From assembly GCA_949285075.1 (NCBI GenBank), contig CASDXF010000003.1, positions 1 through 64,000 on the forward strand: DNA of 64,000 nt, in the 5' to 3' direction. Every line of letters starts with the position of its first letter. Position 1 is the stretch's first letter. Under the pieces are notes generated by a model that worked only from the letters and a program-made list of their open reading frames with translations, made no database searches and was not told the DNA's origin. A program made the translations under genes and the position numbers. The stretch is from an uncultured Bacteroides sp. Its GTDB lineage: Bacteria > Bacteroidota > Bacteroidia > Bacteroidales > Bacteroidaceae. Shown here one piece after another: positions 44,242-53,508 of the stretch.

Positions 44242-45486
44242 ATGAGAACAAGAATATTTATAGGACTATCGTTCTGGTTGGTTATGGCCGGCTTATGGCT
44301 GACCGGTTGCGGAGAAGCGGACTTGAACGAGCCTTCGGGGAAAAAAGTCGCCCCTCAACAAGTGACGGTCAGGGAGGTTAAGAATCTGAATGGCGGAGCG
44401 ATTATCTATTATTCGCTTCCCGACGACCCGAATCTGAAATATGTGCGTGCCGTATATGAGGTAAAACCCGGTACGAAAGCGGACTCCAGAGCTTCCTTTT
44501 ATGTAGACTCGGTGGTTGTTGAAGGGATGCAGGAAGGCGGGAAGCACGAAGTGGAGCTATATTCCGTCAGTTATGGCGAGGTTTCTTCCGAGCCTGTCAT
44601 CGTGGAGATAGACGCTAAGACTCCCGTTTATCAGGAGGTTTGCCGTACGTTGAAGTACGATAAGACTTTCTCCGGTGTAAAGGTAGAGTTCGAGAATTCT
44701 ACGCAGGCGAAGGTCTCTATCGGTGTATTGAAGAAAAACAGCGAAGGCAAGTGGGAGCAACTTTACATGCACTATACCTCAGCCGCAAGCGGAAACTTCT
44801 CTGTTCATGGGCAGGATGCGGTAGAGACGGAGTTCGGCTTCTATGTGCGTGACCGGTGGGGTAATTTGTCCGATACGCTTTCGTTCATTACGGTTCCTAT
44901 TTTGGAGATAGAGTGTGACAAGACGCTGTTCAAAAACGCCAAACTGCCGGGTGACGAGTGGGAATGCCATCAATGGGCCTCTATGCAGGACAACGCCATT
45001 GAGTGCGCATGGGACGGAAGGACGGTAGGGCTTCCGATGTATCACTCGAAGAGCGTGACGATGCCTCGCCATATCACTATAGACTTGGGAAAGAAATACA
45101 AGTTCAGCCGCTTTGTTTATTATGGACGTTGTGATACCCAGACGATTATTGAGGCGTATGTGAGAGGGCATATCCATCTGTTTGAACTGTACGGAAGCAA
45201 CAGTCCTAACCCTGACGGTTCTTTGGATGACAGTTGGACGCTGATAGGTTCGTACGAGACGACGAAGGCCTCGGGAGGCGGACCGAACGACCCCGTGACG
45301 GAGGATGACCGTCAGAAGGTAATGGCCGGCGAGGAGTTTGAGGTAGACGAAGAGGCGGGAGCTTATCGTTATGTACGCTTACGGGTACTTGAAACGTGGG
45401 GTGTGTACGGCTCATGGGGCGAGTATGAGGCTAGCAGCTTCATCTTTATCAACGAGCTGACGTTCTACGGGACGGAAGAAGAGTAA
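44242..45486 (+). CDS. PUL surface lipoprotein, DUF4959-DUF5126-DUF5000 type
   Basis: A 414-residue lipoprotein (signal ending LWLTGC). An N-terminal fibronectin-like DUF4959 region (about 30-130) and a middle DUF5126 region (about 135-235) precede a C-terminal discoidin-like DUF5000 region (about 245-414; MPRHITIDLGKKYKFSRFVYYGR, YRYVRLRVLETWG). The discoidin-like end is typical of carbohydrate-binding modules. It sits where PULs keep their surface glycan-binding protein, so it probably holds the polysaccharide at the cell surface. Domain names are by recall of the family layout. Confidence 0.82.
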   Translation: MRTRIFIGLSFWLVMAGLWLTGCGEADLNEPSGKKVAPQQVTVREVKNLNGGAIIYYSLPDDPNLKYVRAVYEVKPGTKADSRASFYVDSVVVEGMQEGGKHEVELYSVSYGEVSSEPVIVEIDAKTPVYQEVCRTLKYDKTFSGVKVEFENSTQAKVSIGVLKKNSEGKWEQLYMHYTSAASGNFSVHGQDAVETEFGFYVRDRWGNLSDTLSFITVPILEIECDKTLFKNAKLPGDEWECHQWASMQDNAIECAWDGRTVGLPMYHSKSVTMPRHITIDLGKKYKFSRFVYYGRCDTQTIIEAYVRGHIHLFELYGSNSPNPDGSLDDSWTLIGSYETTKASGGGPNDPVTEDDRQKVMAGEEFEVDEEAGAYRYVRLRVLETWGVYGSWGEYEASSFIFINELTFYGTEEE

Positions 45487-45520
45487 ACCATTCATTACTA
45501 AGACTTAAAAACGATGAATT

Positions 45521-46231
45521 ATGAAAAATAATACGATTATAGTTGTGCTGATGGCGGCTGTATCCTTTTTTTGCAGTTGCGACGGAATGGATTCGTCATA
45601 CGAGGAATTTATCAAGGATGGGCCTATAGTCTATATAGGCAAGGCGGATTCATTGAAAGCCTTTCCGGGACGGCATAGGGTCAAATTGACTTGGCGGATG
45701 GGTAATGATCCCCGGGGAGTAAAGGCGACCATTTATTGGAGAGACCGTACGGCATCGGAAGATATCGTTTTGGACCGTACGCAGAAGACTTTTGAATATA
45801 TTATTGATGAGTTAGAGGAATCGACTTACGTGTTCGAGATGGTGATTTATGACGCATACGGCAATTCTTCGTTGGCCACCGAGGTGACGGCGGAGGTGTA
45901 TGGAGAGACGTACGAAAGCTACCTTTATCCTCGTAGTTGCTATAAGTATAGCGGCAAGCAGGTGTATATTGATAAGACGCTCGGAGAATGGGTCGTTACC
46001 CTGAACGCTATCCGAGATGACACGATGATTGACACGGAAGTGGTCTATGTTGATAAGAATGGGGTAGAGCAGACTGTGTCGTGGAGCGGAATGTCGCAGC
46101 AGACGCTTGTGCTTAAGGACTATGTGGAGGGGAATACGGTGAAGTACAGAAGCTGTTTCTCTCCGGCTGAGGGAGCGATAGATGTCTTTTGGACGGACTA
46201 TACCTATCTGGCCGGCGGAGAAGGAAACTAA
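45521..46231 (+). CDS. DUF4998 domain lipoprotein of PUL
   Basis: A 236-residue lipoprotein (FFCSCDGMDSSYEEF, acidic residues just after the Cys as expected for surface export). The body matches DUF4998: YIGKADSLKAFPGRHRVKLTWRMG and YIIDELEESTYVFEMVIYDAYGNSS, a fibronectin-like sandwich. It commonly accompanies DUF5000-type lipoproteins in PULs, and a surface glycan-binding role is inferred. The next gene begins 28 bases on. Confidence 0.85.
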   Translation: MKNNTIIVVLMAAVSFFCSCDGMDSSYEEFIKDGPIVYIGKADSLKAFPGRHRVKLTWRMGNDPRGVKATIYWRDRTASEDIVLDRTQKTFEYIIDELEESTYVFEMVIYDAYGNSSLATEVTAEVYGETYESYLYPRSCYKYSGKQVYIDKTLGEWVVTLNAIRDDTMIDTEVVYVDKNGVEQTVSWSGMSQQTLVLKDYVEGNTVKYRSCFSPAEGAIDVFWTDYTYLAGGEGN

Positions 46232-46259
46232 GCTGCATTGTAAGAGGGGAAAAGTGGAT

Positions 46260-47477
46260 ATGAGAATGAATACATGGATAGTGGCTCTTGCTTTTGTTGG
46301 CTGTACGGTTGTGGGTACGGCGGATGTGCGGGCCGGTGGCCGTGAGCCGGACAAAAGTAAGAGAGAAATAAATGTGGAGAATGTACTGGCCCGTGCTGCG
46401 GGCCAGTACCTCTACCTGAGAAATGAACTTGACGGTGCGGAGGCCTTTCCGAAAACCTATTATAAGGACGACGATCGTTTGGAAACCAGTGACTCGGAAT
46501 GGTGGTGCAGCGGTTTTTATCCGGGCACGTTATTCTATCTTTATGAGGCTACGGGAGAAAAAGGCTTATACGAGGAAGGGCTGCGTATGCTGAGGCTATT
46601 GGAGCCGGAGCAGTATAATGTGGATACGCACGATGTAGGGTTCATGATTTATTGCAGCTTTGGCAATGCGAATAGGATTGCTCCTAAGAAGGAATATGAG
46701 GACGTACTGGTAAATGCGGCCCGTTCGCTGATGACACGGTTCAATCCTAAGGTTGGTTGCATCAAGTCGCATAACCGGAAACCGGAGGATTATATCGTGA
46801 TTATCGACAATATCATGAATCTTGAGTTGCTTTTCCGGGCTACTGAGATTACAGGAGATCCGTCATACTATAATGTAGCCGTGAAACACGCCGACACGAC
46901 GTTGGAGAATCATGTCCGTGCCGATAACAGTCTTTACCATGCGCTGAACTATGACTCGCGGACGGGGACGATTAAGGGGTATCAGGCCGGGCAGGGGGCT
47001 TCAGAACGTTCCGCTTGGGCGCGTGGACAAGCGTGGGGACTTTACGGATTCACGATGGTCTACCGTTTTACGAAAGACGAGCGTTATTTACGACAGGCCA
47101 TAGAGACAGTTGAGTTTATATTGAACCATCCCCGTATGCCGAAAGACTTGATTCCTTATTGGGACTTCGACGCTTCCGGCATTCCGGATGCCTTGCGTGA
47201 CGCTTCCGCTGCGGCGATTGCTTGTTCGGGATTGCTCGAACTGTGCCGTTACGTGGAAGGAGATGTGGGCAAACGCTATCTGAAAGCGGCGGAAAAGATA
47301 CTGCTTGTACTCTCTTCGCCTGCTTATACGGCGGCGGAAAAGACGAATGGAGGCTTTATTTTGGAACATTCTGTCGGCAATATGCCTGCGAAAAAAGAGA
47401 TAGATGTACCTTTGACCTATACGGATTATTATTATGTGGAGGCCTTATGTCGGTATAAGGCTTTACAAAATGAATAG
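46260..47477 (+). CDS. GH88 unsaturated glucuronyl hydrolase
   Basis: A 405-residue periplasmic or surface enzyme that removes the 4,5-unsaturated uronic acid left at the end of oligosaccharides by a polysaccharide lyase. The (alpha/alpha)6-barrel family signatures are present: THDVGFMIYCSF (Asp matching the first catalytic Asp) and VIIDNIMNLELLFRA (second Asp). Also seen are the WARGQAWGLYGF and PYWDFDASG motifs. The frame is open from 46182, overlapping the previous gene, but the ATG at 46260 starts a signal peptide. It works naturally with the PL8 lyase two genes downstream. Confidence 0.93.
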   Translation: MRMNTWIVALAFVGCTVVGTADVRAGGREPDKSKREINVENVLARAAGQYLYLRNELDGAEAFPKTYYKDDDRLETSDSEWWCSGFYPGTLFYLYEATGEKGLYEEGLRMLRLLEPEQYNVDTHDVGFMIYCSFGNANRIAPKKEYEDVLVNAARSLMTRFNPKVGCIKSHNRKPEDYIVIIDNIMNLELLFRATEITGDPSYYNVAVKHADTTLENHVRADNSLYHALNYDSRTGTIKGYQAGQGASERSAWARGQAWGLYGFTMVYRFTKDERYLRQAIETVEFILNHPRMPKDLIPYWDFDASGIPDALRDASAAAIACSGLLELCRYVEGDVGKRYLKAAEKILLVLSSPAYTAAEKTNGGFILEHSVGNMPAKKEIDVPLTYTDYYYVEALCRYKALQNE

Positions 47478-47484
47478 AGGAACT

Positions 47485-48948
47485 ATGAAATATAGGAATA
47501 AGACACTAATACTGGCTTTGGGTCTGTTCGTCCCTGCGGTTCTCGCCGCCCGGACGATAGACGTTACCCGCATGGGGGCTAAGGGGGACGGCGTGACGGA
47601 CAATACCGTCTGTCTGCAAAAAGCCATTGACGAGTGTGCGAAAGAGGGTGGTACGGTATTGATACCTGCGGGCAGATACTTGATTCGCCCTGTCGATCTG
47701 AAGTCGAATGTGAATCTGCACTTGGAGCATGGAGCGTTACTGTTAGGCAGCGAACGGTTGGCGGACTACGACGCCTCGTTTCCCGAAGAGGGTAGTGGCT
47801 TGCCGCACTCTTCCGGATTGATTTATGCGCATAGGGAGGAGAACATCTCGATAACGGGCGCGGGTGTCATTGACGGGAGGGGAGGAAGTCCCACCTTTCA
47901 GTTCGGCAACGATTCGGACGGTGGGCCTCGTCGACCGAAGCTGCTCTATTTCGCCGAGTGTAAGAACATACGGGTGACGGACGTTACGTTGCGTAATGCG
48001 GCTTATTGGGTGCAGCATTATGACCGGTGCGAGGACGTGATGATTCGGGGCGTAAAGGTGTTCAGCCATTGTAATTACAATAATGACGGACTGGATATAG
48101 ATGCGAGGAACGTTGTCGTTTCAGACTGTTATATTGATGTGGAGGACGATGCGATTTGCTTCAAGAGCGATCATCCGACGCTTTGTGAGAACATAACGGT
48201 GACCAACTGCGTGGCTGCGAGTAACTGCAACGCCATCAAGTTCGGTACGTCCTCGCTTGGCGGGTTCCGGAACATTTCGGTGTCCAATTGCGTGGTTCAT
48301 CGGGCGAAGGAGGACAATATACGGCATTGGAGCAAGCAACTGAAACACGTCAGTGCGGACGTGACCGTGATTTCCGGCATCGCCATTGAGATGGTAGACG
48401 GGGGAATTATTGACGGCATAACCGTTTCTAACGTCTCTATGTGCGACGTGCAGACACCTATATTCATTCGTTTGGGCGATCGCAGGCGCACGTTCAGCAA
48501 GCGGATAGGAACGTTGAAGAATGTCCATATCAGCCATATTGTGGCTACGGCCGAGAGCTTGATTACCTCTTCTATTACGGGAGTGGAGGGAGCTAAGGTC
48601 GAGAACGTGTCTGTCAGTGACGTGCGGATTACCTATCCCGGTGGAGGGACGAGGGAGATGCTGACCCGGTCTGTGCCCGAAGTGGAGAAGGCTTATCCCG
48701 AAAACCGGATGTTTGGTCATACGCTTCCGGCGGCAGGATTCTATGTGCGTCATGCGAAGAACATTTATTTCGATAACGTCCGCTTTACTCGTTTGAATGG
48801 CAAGGAGGAGCGCCCCTTGTTCTTTTTGGACGATGTGGAAGGTATGGAGCTGAACCGTTGTAAGGGGCCTTGTCCTACCGACGCGAGGTTTATCCGGACA
48901 GTACGGAGCTCTGGCGTATCGGCGGACGGAGAATGGTTGAACCGGTAA
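47485..48948 (+). CDS. GH28 polygalacturonase-like hydrolase
   Basis: A 487-residue exported right-handed beta-helix enzyme: signal peptide MKYRNKTLILALGLFVPAVLA, then MGAKGDGVTDNT, the usual start of the fold. Catalytic motifs: NNDGLDID (NxD), EDDAICFKS (DD), and CNAIKFGTSS in the place of the GHG loop. It should hydrolyse galacturonosyl or related links, but the replaced GHG loop leaves the specificity open. An upstream ATG at 47470 (MNRGTMKY) overlaps the GH88 stop; the ATG at 47485 gives the cleaner signal. Confidence 0.9.
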   Translation: MKYRNKTLILALGLFVPAVLAARTIDVTRMGAKGDGVTDNTVCLQKAIDECAKEGGTVLIPAGRYLIRPVDLKSNVNLHLEHGALLLGSERLADYDASFPEEGSGLPHSSGLIYAHREENISITGAGVIDGRGGSPTFQFGNDSDGGPRRPKLLYFAECKNIRVTDVTLRNAAYWVQHYDRCEDVMIRGVKVFSHCNYNNDGLDIDARNVVVSDCYIDVEDDAICFKSDHPTLCENITVTNCVAASNCNAIKFGTSSLGGFRNISVSNCVVHRAKEDNIRHWSKQLKHVSADVTVISGIAIEMVDGGIIDGITVSNVSMCDVQTPIFIRLGDRRRTFSKRIGTLKNVHISHIVATAESLITSSITGVEGAKVENVSVSDVRITYPGGGTREMLTRSVPEVEKAYPENRMFGHTLPAAGFYVRHAKNIYFDNVRFTRLNGKEERPLFFLDDVEGMELNRCKGPCPTDARFIRTVRSSGVSADGEWLNR

Positions 48949-48961
48949 AGGAAGTTCGATT

Positions 48962-51034
48962 ATGAGAGGATTGCTTTTGCTCGTTTCATTGCTGTCTTGC
49001 GTGCTGCTGAGGGCGAATACGCCTCAGGCGGAGATAGACACGCTGACCGCCCGTTTGGTGGAAATGCGGTTGGCGGCTGTTAAGGTCGACGAGGACGATA
49101 TAGCTCGCTGTTTGGAAGCTATGCGCCCTGACGGAAGCTTTGAGGGCATCGACTATACGAGCGTTACGAATAACTTTAGGGCCGGGCCTCATTTGGAGCG
49201 GTTGGCGCGTATGGCTGTCGCTTACCGGAAGGAGGGCAATCGGTACACGGGTTCGGCGGAGCTGCTTGACCGGATACGTGCCGGGTTTGACTATTGGCTG
49301 AAAGTCCGTCCCTCTTCCAAGAACTGGTGGTTCAACGACATCGGGGCTCCGCAAAACTACATGGTGCCGTTGCTGCTGTTGAAACATACGCTAAACCGCG
49401 ACGAACTGCTGCGCTATGCCGCATATTTAGAGGACAAGACCGGGAATAAGGCGCATCGGGGGAAAAACCGGACGTGGGTTTCCAACATCACCATCCACAA
49501 AGGGTGCATTGAGGATAGCTACGAGCTTATCCGTATCGGCTTCGAGTCCATCGCCTCTACGATTCGCGTCGTTCCCCGGCAGGGCGATGAGGGCATAAAG
49601 ATAGACAACAGCTTTCATCAGCATAGGCCGCAACTCTACTCCGGAGGGTACGGAATGTCGTACGTAAACGATTTGGCGGACTTCTTCCTGTTGGCTGAAG
49701 GAACCTCCTTCAGCGCATTGTTCGACGCGGACAAGCGGAAAATCCTTTCGGACTTGCTGTTGGGAGGGCAATTGCTGTTCGGTTATCGGCATACCTTTGA
49801 GTTGGGAGCTACGGGGCGTTCGTTTACTCGTCCGAACGCGGTTTCCAACATCTCCTCCGCTACGCTTGACAAGATGATGAAGATTGACCCGGAGCATACG
49901 GAGGATTACGAGGCGTGGAAAAAGCATTTGGAAGGCGGTCCCTTTCCGAAGCCCGGGAACAAGTTCTTTTGGAAGTCGGACATCATGACGCAGCACGGGA
50001 AGAACTACTACCTTTCCGCTAAGGTGGTCTCCAAACGGACGAACGGTACGGAGATGATAAACGGAGAGAATCTGAAGGGCTATAACCTGCCGTTGGGCGC
50101 TACGCAGATACTGGTCTCGGGAGAGGAATACAGGAACATTTATCCCTTGTGGGACTGGTGCATGATTCCGGGCACGACGGCCGTTCAGCAGCCTGACTCC
50201 TCGCGCTTGGGCGGATACCTGTTCGGGACGAACGAGTTTGCCGGAGGCGTAAGTAACGGTAGGAATGGGCTTATCGCCTATGAGCATGACTATCGCGGCG
50301 TGAAGGGCAAGAAGGCTTATTTCTTTCTGAACGACGTGATGGTCTGTCTGGGTACGGACATTCGCTCGTCCGCTCCGGAAACGGTATACACCACGCTGAA
50401 TCAATGCTTCTTCGGGACGGAGGCGACGGCGGGTGAAGAGGCGGGAAAGGTCAGAAAGTTCCGAAGCGGCGGAGAAACGTCCGACCTCAAGTGGGCCTAC
50501 CATAACCGTGTGGGATATTTGGCTTTGGATGGCTCTTCCCTTTGCCTGAACGTCCGGAAGCAGGAGGGCGCGTGGCGGGACATCAACCTTTCCGGAAGCC
50601 CTGAAAAACTGTCGGGCACGGTGTTCAACGTGTGGATAGACCACGGCGCATGCGTGCGTGACGGGCGTTACGCCTATATGGTGGTTCCGGACTGTTCGTC
50701 GGGACGGTTCCGCTCTATCGTCAAGCGTCACGACTATCGGGTGGTAGAGAATACCTCTTCGGCGCAGGCTGTGAGTTGCGGCGATAAGGCCTACGCCGTC
50801 GTGTTCTACGTTCCCGGAGAAGTCACTTTCGGCGAAGAGCTGACGGTAGGTTCCGATAAGGCGGCCGTCGTTTATATAGAAAGGCGTGATGGAGGCTTTA
50901 CCGTGTGGGCCGCCGACCCGCTATACCGTGAACGGGAAGTCACGCTCTCGCTGAACGGGCAAGAGAAAACATTAACATTTCCAATAGGTGTTCATACGGG
51001 CGATACGGTCACTCAAACCTATCTTCCGTACTAA
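48962..51034 (+). CDS. PL8 family polysaccharide lyase
   Basis: A 690-residue lyase that splits uronic-acid polysaccharides by beta-elimination. Signal MRGLLLLVSLLSCVLL (a weak lipobox at Cys13), an alpha-toroid domain (about 25-350), and the catalytic segment NSFHQHRPQLYSGGYG with the His and Tyr of the active site. Beta-sandwich domains follow. Known PL8 substrates are hyaluronan, chondroitin and xanthan; with GH88 and GH28 in the same operon but no sulfatase, an unsulfated substrate is likelier. Last gene of the PUL, ended by the hairpin at 51040-51080. Confidence 0.92.
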   Translation: MRGLLLLVSLLSCVLLRANTPQAEIDTLTARLVEMRLAAVKVDEDDIARCLEAMRPDGSFEGIDYTSVTNNFRAGPHLERLARMAVAYRKEGNRYTGSAELLDRIRAGFDYWLKVRPSSKNWWFNDIGAPQNYMVPLLLLKHTLNRDELLRYAAYLEDKTGNKAHRGKNRTWVSNITIHKGCIEDSYELIRIGFESIASTIRVVPRQGDEGIKIDNSFHQHRPQLYSGGYGMSYVNDLADFFLLAEGTSFSALFDADKRKILSDLLLGGQLLFGYRHTFELGATGRSFTRPNAVSNISSATLDKMMKIDPEHTEDYEAWKKHLEGGPFPKPGNKFFWKSDIMTQHGKNYYLSAKVVSKRTNGTEMINGENLKGYNLPLGATQILVSGEEYRNIYPLWDWCMIPGTTAVQQPDSSRLGGYLFGTNEFAGGVSNGRNGLIAYEHDYRGVKGKKAYFFLNDVMVCLGTDIRSSAPETVYTTLNQCFFGTEATAGEEAGKVRKFRSGGETSDLKWAYHNRVGYLALDGSSLCLNVRKQEGAWRDINLSGSPEKLSGTVFNVWIDHGACVRDGRYAYMVVPDCSSGRFRSIVKRHDYRVVENTSSAQAVSCGDKAYAVVFYVPGEVTFGEELTVGSDKAAVVYIERRDGGFTVWAADPLYREREVTLSLNGQEKTLTFPIGVHTGDTVTQTYLPY

Positions 51035-51039
51035 AGATG

Positions 51040-51080
51040 GCGTTGGAGAGTTTCTTGTAGAGAACTCCCCAACGCTTTTT
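51040..51080 (+). terminator. Terminator of PUL operon
   Basis: GCGTTGG-a-GAGTT (51040-51052) pairs with AACTC-c-CCAACGC (51063-51075), followed by TTTTT. Confidence 0.8.
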
Positions 51081-51179
51081 ATCTATTCCTGTCTAAGAAA
51101 CTGTTTTGAATTTCTCCAAAAAGTTTTTCTTAGCTTGATGTATCCGTTTTCGTGCGCGCTTTGAGCGATTTTTTTAGTT

Positions 51180-51365
51180 CTGTTCTTCTTCATTTGTCAG
51201 TTCGCCCTGCGGCTCGTGAGAGACAGCCCTGCGGCTCGCGAGAAATAGGGCAGCGGCTTTCGAGAAACGGGGCTGTTTCTTAAGCTAAGTATAACGTGTT
51301 GATAATAAATGATTTCGTTCGTAAGAGTTATGACTGTGTATTTGTCTTTCGACCAAGAGCTCGCT
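51180..51365 (+). repeat. Dispersed 22-bp-subunit repeat, copy G
   Basis: Core 51195-51285: GCCCTGCGGCTCGTGAGAGA, CAGCCCTGCGGCTCGCGAGAA, TAGGGCAGCGGCTTTCGAGAA, then GGGGCTGTTTCTT and TTGATAATAA. A further short match to the region before copy A, inverted, lies at about 51383-51420 (GAGACCAGACAAAATCACTT). Fills most of the 467 bases between the PUL and folE. Confidence 0.8.
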
Positions 51366-51501
51366 TTATTTTGAGAGACTGAAAAGGAACTCAAAAGAGA
51401 CCAGACAAAATCACTTAAACGCGGAACATAAACGACAGGCTTTAAGCGTTCCGGAATAGTTATGTGAAGGGGTAATTACAGAGTATAAGCCTTGATGAAA
51501 A

Positions 51502-52083
51502 TCACCCTCTAATAAGATTCATGAACTCTTCGCGCGTCTTAGCTTGATTAAATGCGCCGGTAAAGTCGGAAGTTGTTGTAACGGAGTTCTGTTTTTCCAC
51601 GCCGCGCATTTGCATGCACATGTGTTTCGCTTCTATTACAACCATTACGCCTAAAGGATTCAATGTCTGTTGGATGCAATCTTTAATTTGCAGCGTCATA
51701 CGCTCTTGTACCTGCAAACGGTGTGAAAATATGTCGACAACACGCGCGATTTTACTTAGGCCCGTAATGTAGCCGTTCGGTATATAGGCCACATGCGCTT
51801 TACCGTAGAAGGGCAACATGTGATGTTCGCATAGAGAAAAGAAATCGATGTCCTTTACTATCACCATCTGGCTATATTCTTCCTTGAATTTGGCCGAACG
51901 AAGCACTTCGTGCGGATCCATCGTATAGCCTTTGGTCAAGGTCAACATCGCTTTAGCCACACGTTCCGGTGTTTTCAGCAGCCCTTCCCTTTCTACGTCT
52001 TCACCTAATAAGGTGATAATACTGCGATAGTGATTCATCAGTTCTTTCAGATGGGGGGAGCTGATCTCTTCTTTTCCTAACAT
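51502..52083 (-). CDS. folE: GTP cyclohydrolase I
   Basis: A 193-residue cytoplasmic enzyme that opens GTP to dihydroneopterin triphosphate, the first step of folate synthesis. Conserved motifs: [14 protein letters not shown], the zinc ligands in [45 protein letters not shown], and the third zinc Cys in HMCMQMRGV. Length is typical. It follows the SPOR gene after a 114-base gap with a possible hairpin terminator, so it may have its own promoter. Confidence 0.96.
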   Translation of the reverse strand: MLGKEEISSPHLKELMNHYRSIITLLGEDVEREGLLKTPERVAKAMLTLTKGYTMDPHEVLRSAKFKEEYSQMVIVKDIDFFSLCEHHMLPFYGKAHVAYIPNGYITGLSKIARVVDIFSHRLQVQERMTLQIKDCIQQTLNPLGVMVVIEAKHMCMQMRGVEKQNSVTTTSDFTGAFNQAKTREEFMNLIRG

Positions 52084-52143
52084 ATTATATTGTATATATA
52101 TATTCTAAGTGATGAATTGTGAGTCGTGAATGATAAGTATTAG

Positions 52144-52190
52144 GTTTTGGAGCATAAACGATTAGGCTACAATAATCGATTGCTCAAAAC
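52144..52190 (-). terminator. Possible hairpin terminator after SPOR gene
   Basis: GTTTTG (52144-52149), AGCA and CGATT pair with AATCG, TGCT and CAAAAC (52185-52190) with small internal loops. It lies 7 bases past the SPOR gene stop. The T-run is weak. Confidence 0.4.
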
Positions 52191-52197
52191 TTATAAC

Positions 52198-52650
52198 TTA
52201 AAACTCAATATTAATCTGGTCTCTGACAATAGAAACTTCCTTGAAAACTCCTGTAGCGCGCATTTTGCGCATCATGGCGTCTGCCTCCTCTATACTCTGG
52301 AAGTCTCCCACCCGACAAAGCCATCGGGGAGAATTGAACGTCGTATATACCGGCAAGTCTGGAAAGCGCTCTTTTATACGTTCGCCTACTTGATGCGCTT
52401 CGTTCATGGCTTGACGGGTATTGTTTCCGGCGTACGCTTGTACACGGTATCCCGAAGTCTTGATTACTTTCCGCTCTCCGGCGGGATTCACTACGCCAAC
52501 CAAAGCCTCGATACTTGGGTCTTGATGAATGGTTACTTTGCCCTGTCCCGGCACGTTTCGTTCTAAACTCCTGAATATGTTTTGGGCCTGAACGCTCGTA
52601 GTGCAGATTAGCGTTAGCGAAAAAATAAAAAGAAGGGTCTTTTTTTTCAT
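52198..52650 (-). CDS. SPOR domain-containing exported protein
   Basis: A 150-residue periplasmic protein: signal peptide MKKKTLLFIFSLTLICTTSVQA, a short linker, and a C-terminal SPOR domain (SGYRVQAYAGNNTRQAMNEA, WLCRVGDFQSIEEADAMMRKM). SPOR domains bind denuded peptidoglycan at division sites. It starts just after the tpiA terminator and precedes folE. Confidence 0.88.
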   Translation of the reverse strand: MKKKTLLFIFSLTLICTTSVQAQNIFRSLERNVPGQGKVTIHQDPSIEALVGVVNPAGERKVIKTSGYRVQAYAGNNTRQAMNEAHQVGERIKERFPDLPVYTTFNSPRWLCRVGDFQSIEEADAMMRKMRATGVFKEVSIVRDQINIEF

Positions 52651-52656
52651 AAATCT

Positions 52657-52694
52657 AAAAAACTCTCTCCCACTTTGTTATAAGTGAGAGAGAG
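52657..52694 (-). terminator. Terminator of tpiA
   Basis: CTCTCTCCCACTT (52663-52675) and AAGTGAGAGAGAG (52682-52694) pair at 12 of 13 positions with a 6-base loop. A run of Ts follows on the minus strand. Confidence 0.75.
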
Positions 52695-52716
52695 GGTAAA
52701 ATTCCAATAATCTTTT

Positions 52717-53472
52717 TTATTTGAATGCGTCTATGATGCCCTTGAAGTCCGCAACCTTCAGTGCGGCGCCGCCAATCAGTCCACCGTCTACGTCAGGATT
52801 AGCGAACAGCTCCTTCGCGTTGGAAGGCTTGCAGCTACCGCCATAAAGGATGGATGTATTATCTGCAACTTCCTTACCGTACTTGTCGGCAACAAGCGAG
52901 CGGATGAAAGCGTGAATCTCCTGCGCCTGCTCCGGAGTAGCGGTCTTACCCGTACCGATGGCCCAAACCGGCTCGTAAGCCAAGATAATCTTAGAGAAGT
53001 CCTCGGCCGACAAGGAGAATACAGACTCCAACTGAGCGGCTACCACTTCGTTCTGCTTATTCGCCTCACGCTCTTCCAACACCTCGCCGATGCAGAAGAT
53101 GGGAGTCAAGCCGTTAGCTAAAGCCAACTTCACCTTCTCCTGAAGGATAGCTACCGTCTCACCGTAATAAGCGCGACGCTCAGAGTGTCCCAAGATGACA
53201 TACTTAGCGCCGGTAGAAGCTACCATAGCGGCGGAAACCTCTCCAGTATAAGCGCCCGACTCCTTGTCCGCACAGTTCTCGGCACCTACGCCAATCTTCG
53301 CGGGGTCTACCAACGGAGTAACGGAAGCCAGATGAATAAACGGAGTGCAAATGATAACATCGCAATTCGGCTTCTCGTTAGCCAACACTTCGTTCAACTC
53401 TTTCGCCAAAGCGATACCCTCCTGAAGGGTCTTGTTCATTTTCCAGTTTCCTGCAACAATGTTCTTTCTCAT
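52717..53472 (-). CDS. tpiA: Triosephosphate isomerase
   Basis: A 251-residue glycolytic enzyme that interconverts dihydroxyacetone phosphate and glyceraldehyde 3-phosphate. Catalytic Lys in NWKMN, His in ILGHSERR, Glu in [11 protein letters not shown], and the phosphate loop GGSCKPSN are all present. It follows the BT_3928-like gene by 36 bases on the same strand, so it is probably cotranscribed, and it ends at a clear terminator. Confidence 0.97.
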   Translation of the reverse strand: MRKNIVAGNWKMNKTLQEGIALAKELNEVLANEKPNCDVIICTPFIHLASVTPLVDPAKIGVGAENCADKESGAYTGEVSAAMVASTGAKYVILGHSERRAYYGETVAILQEKVKLALANGLTPIFCIGEVLEEREANKQNEVVAAQLESVFSLSAEDFSKIILAYEPVWAIGTGKTATPEQAQEIHAFIRSLVADKYGKEVADNTSILYGGSCKPSNAKELFANPDVDGGLIGGAALKVADFKGIIDAFK

Positions 53473-53508
53473 TTTACTTTTATTTTAAAGGGTTAGTATA
53501 TTACTGAA

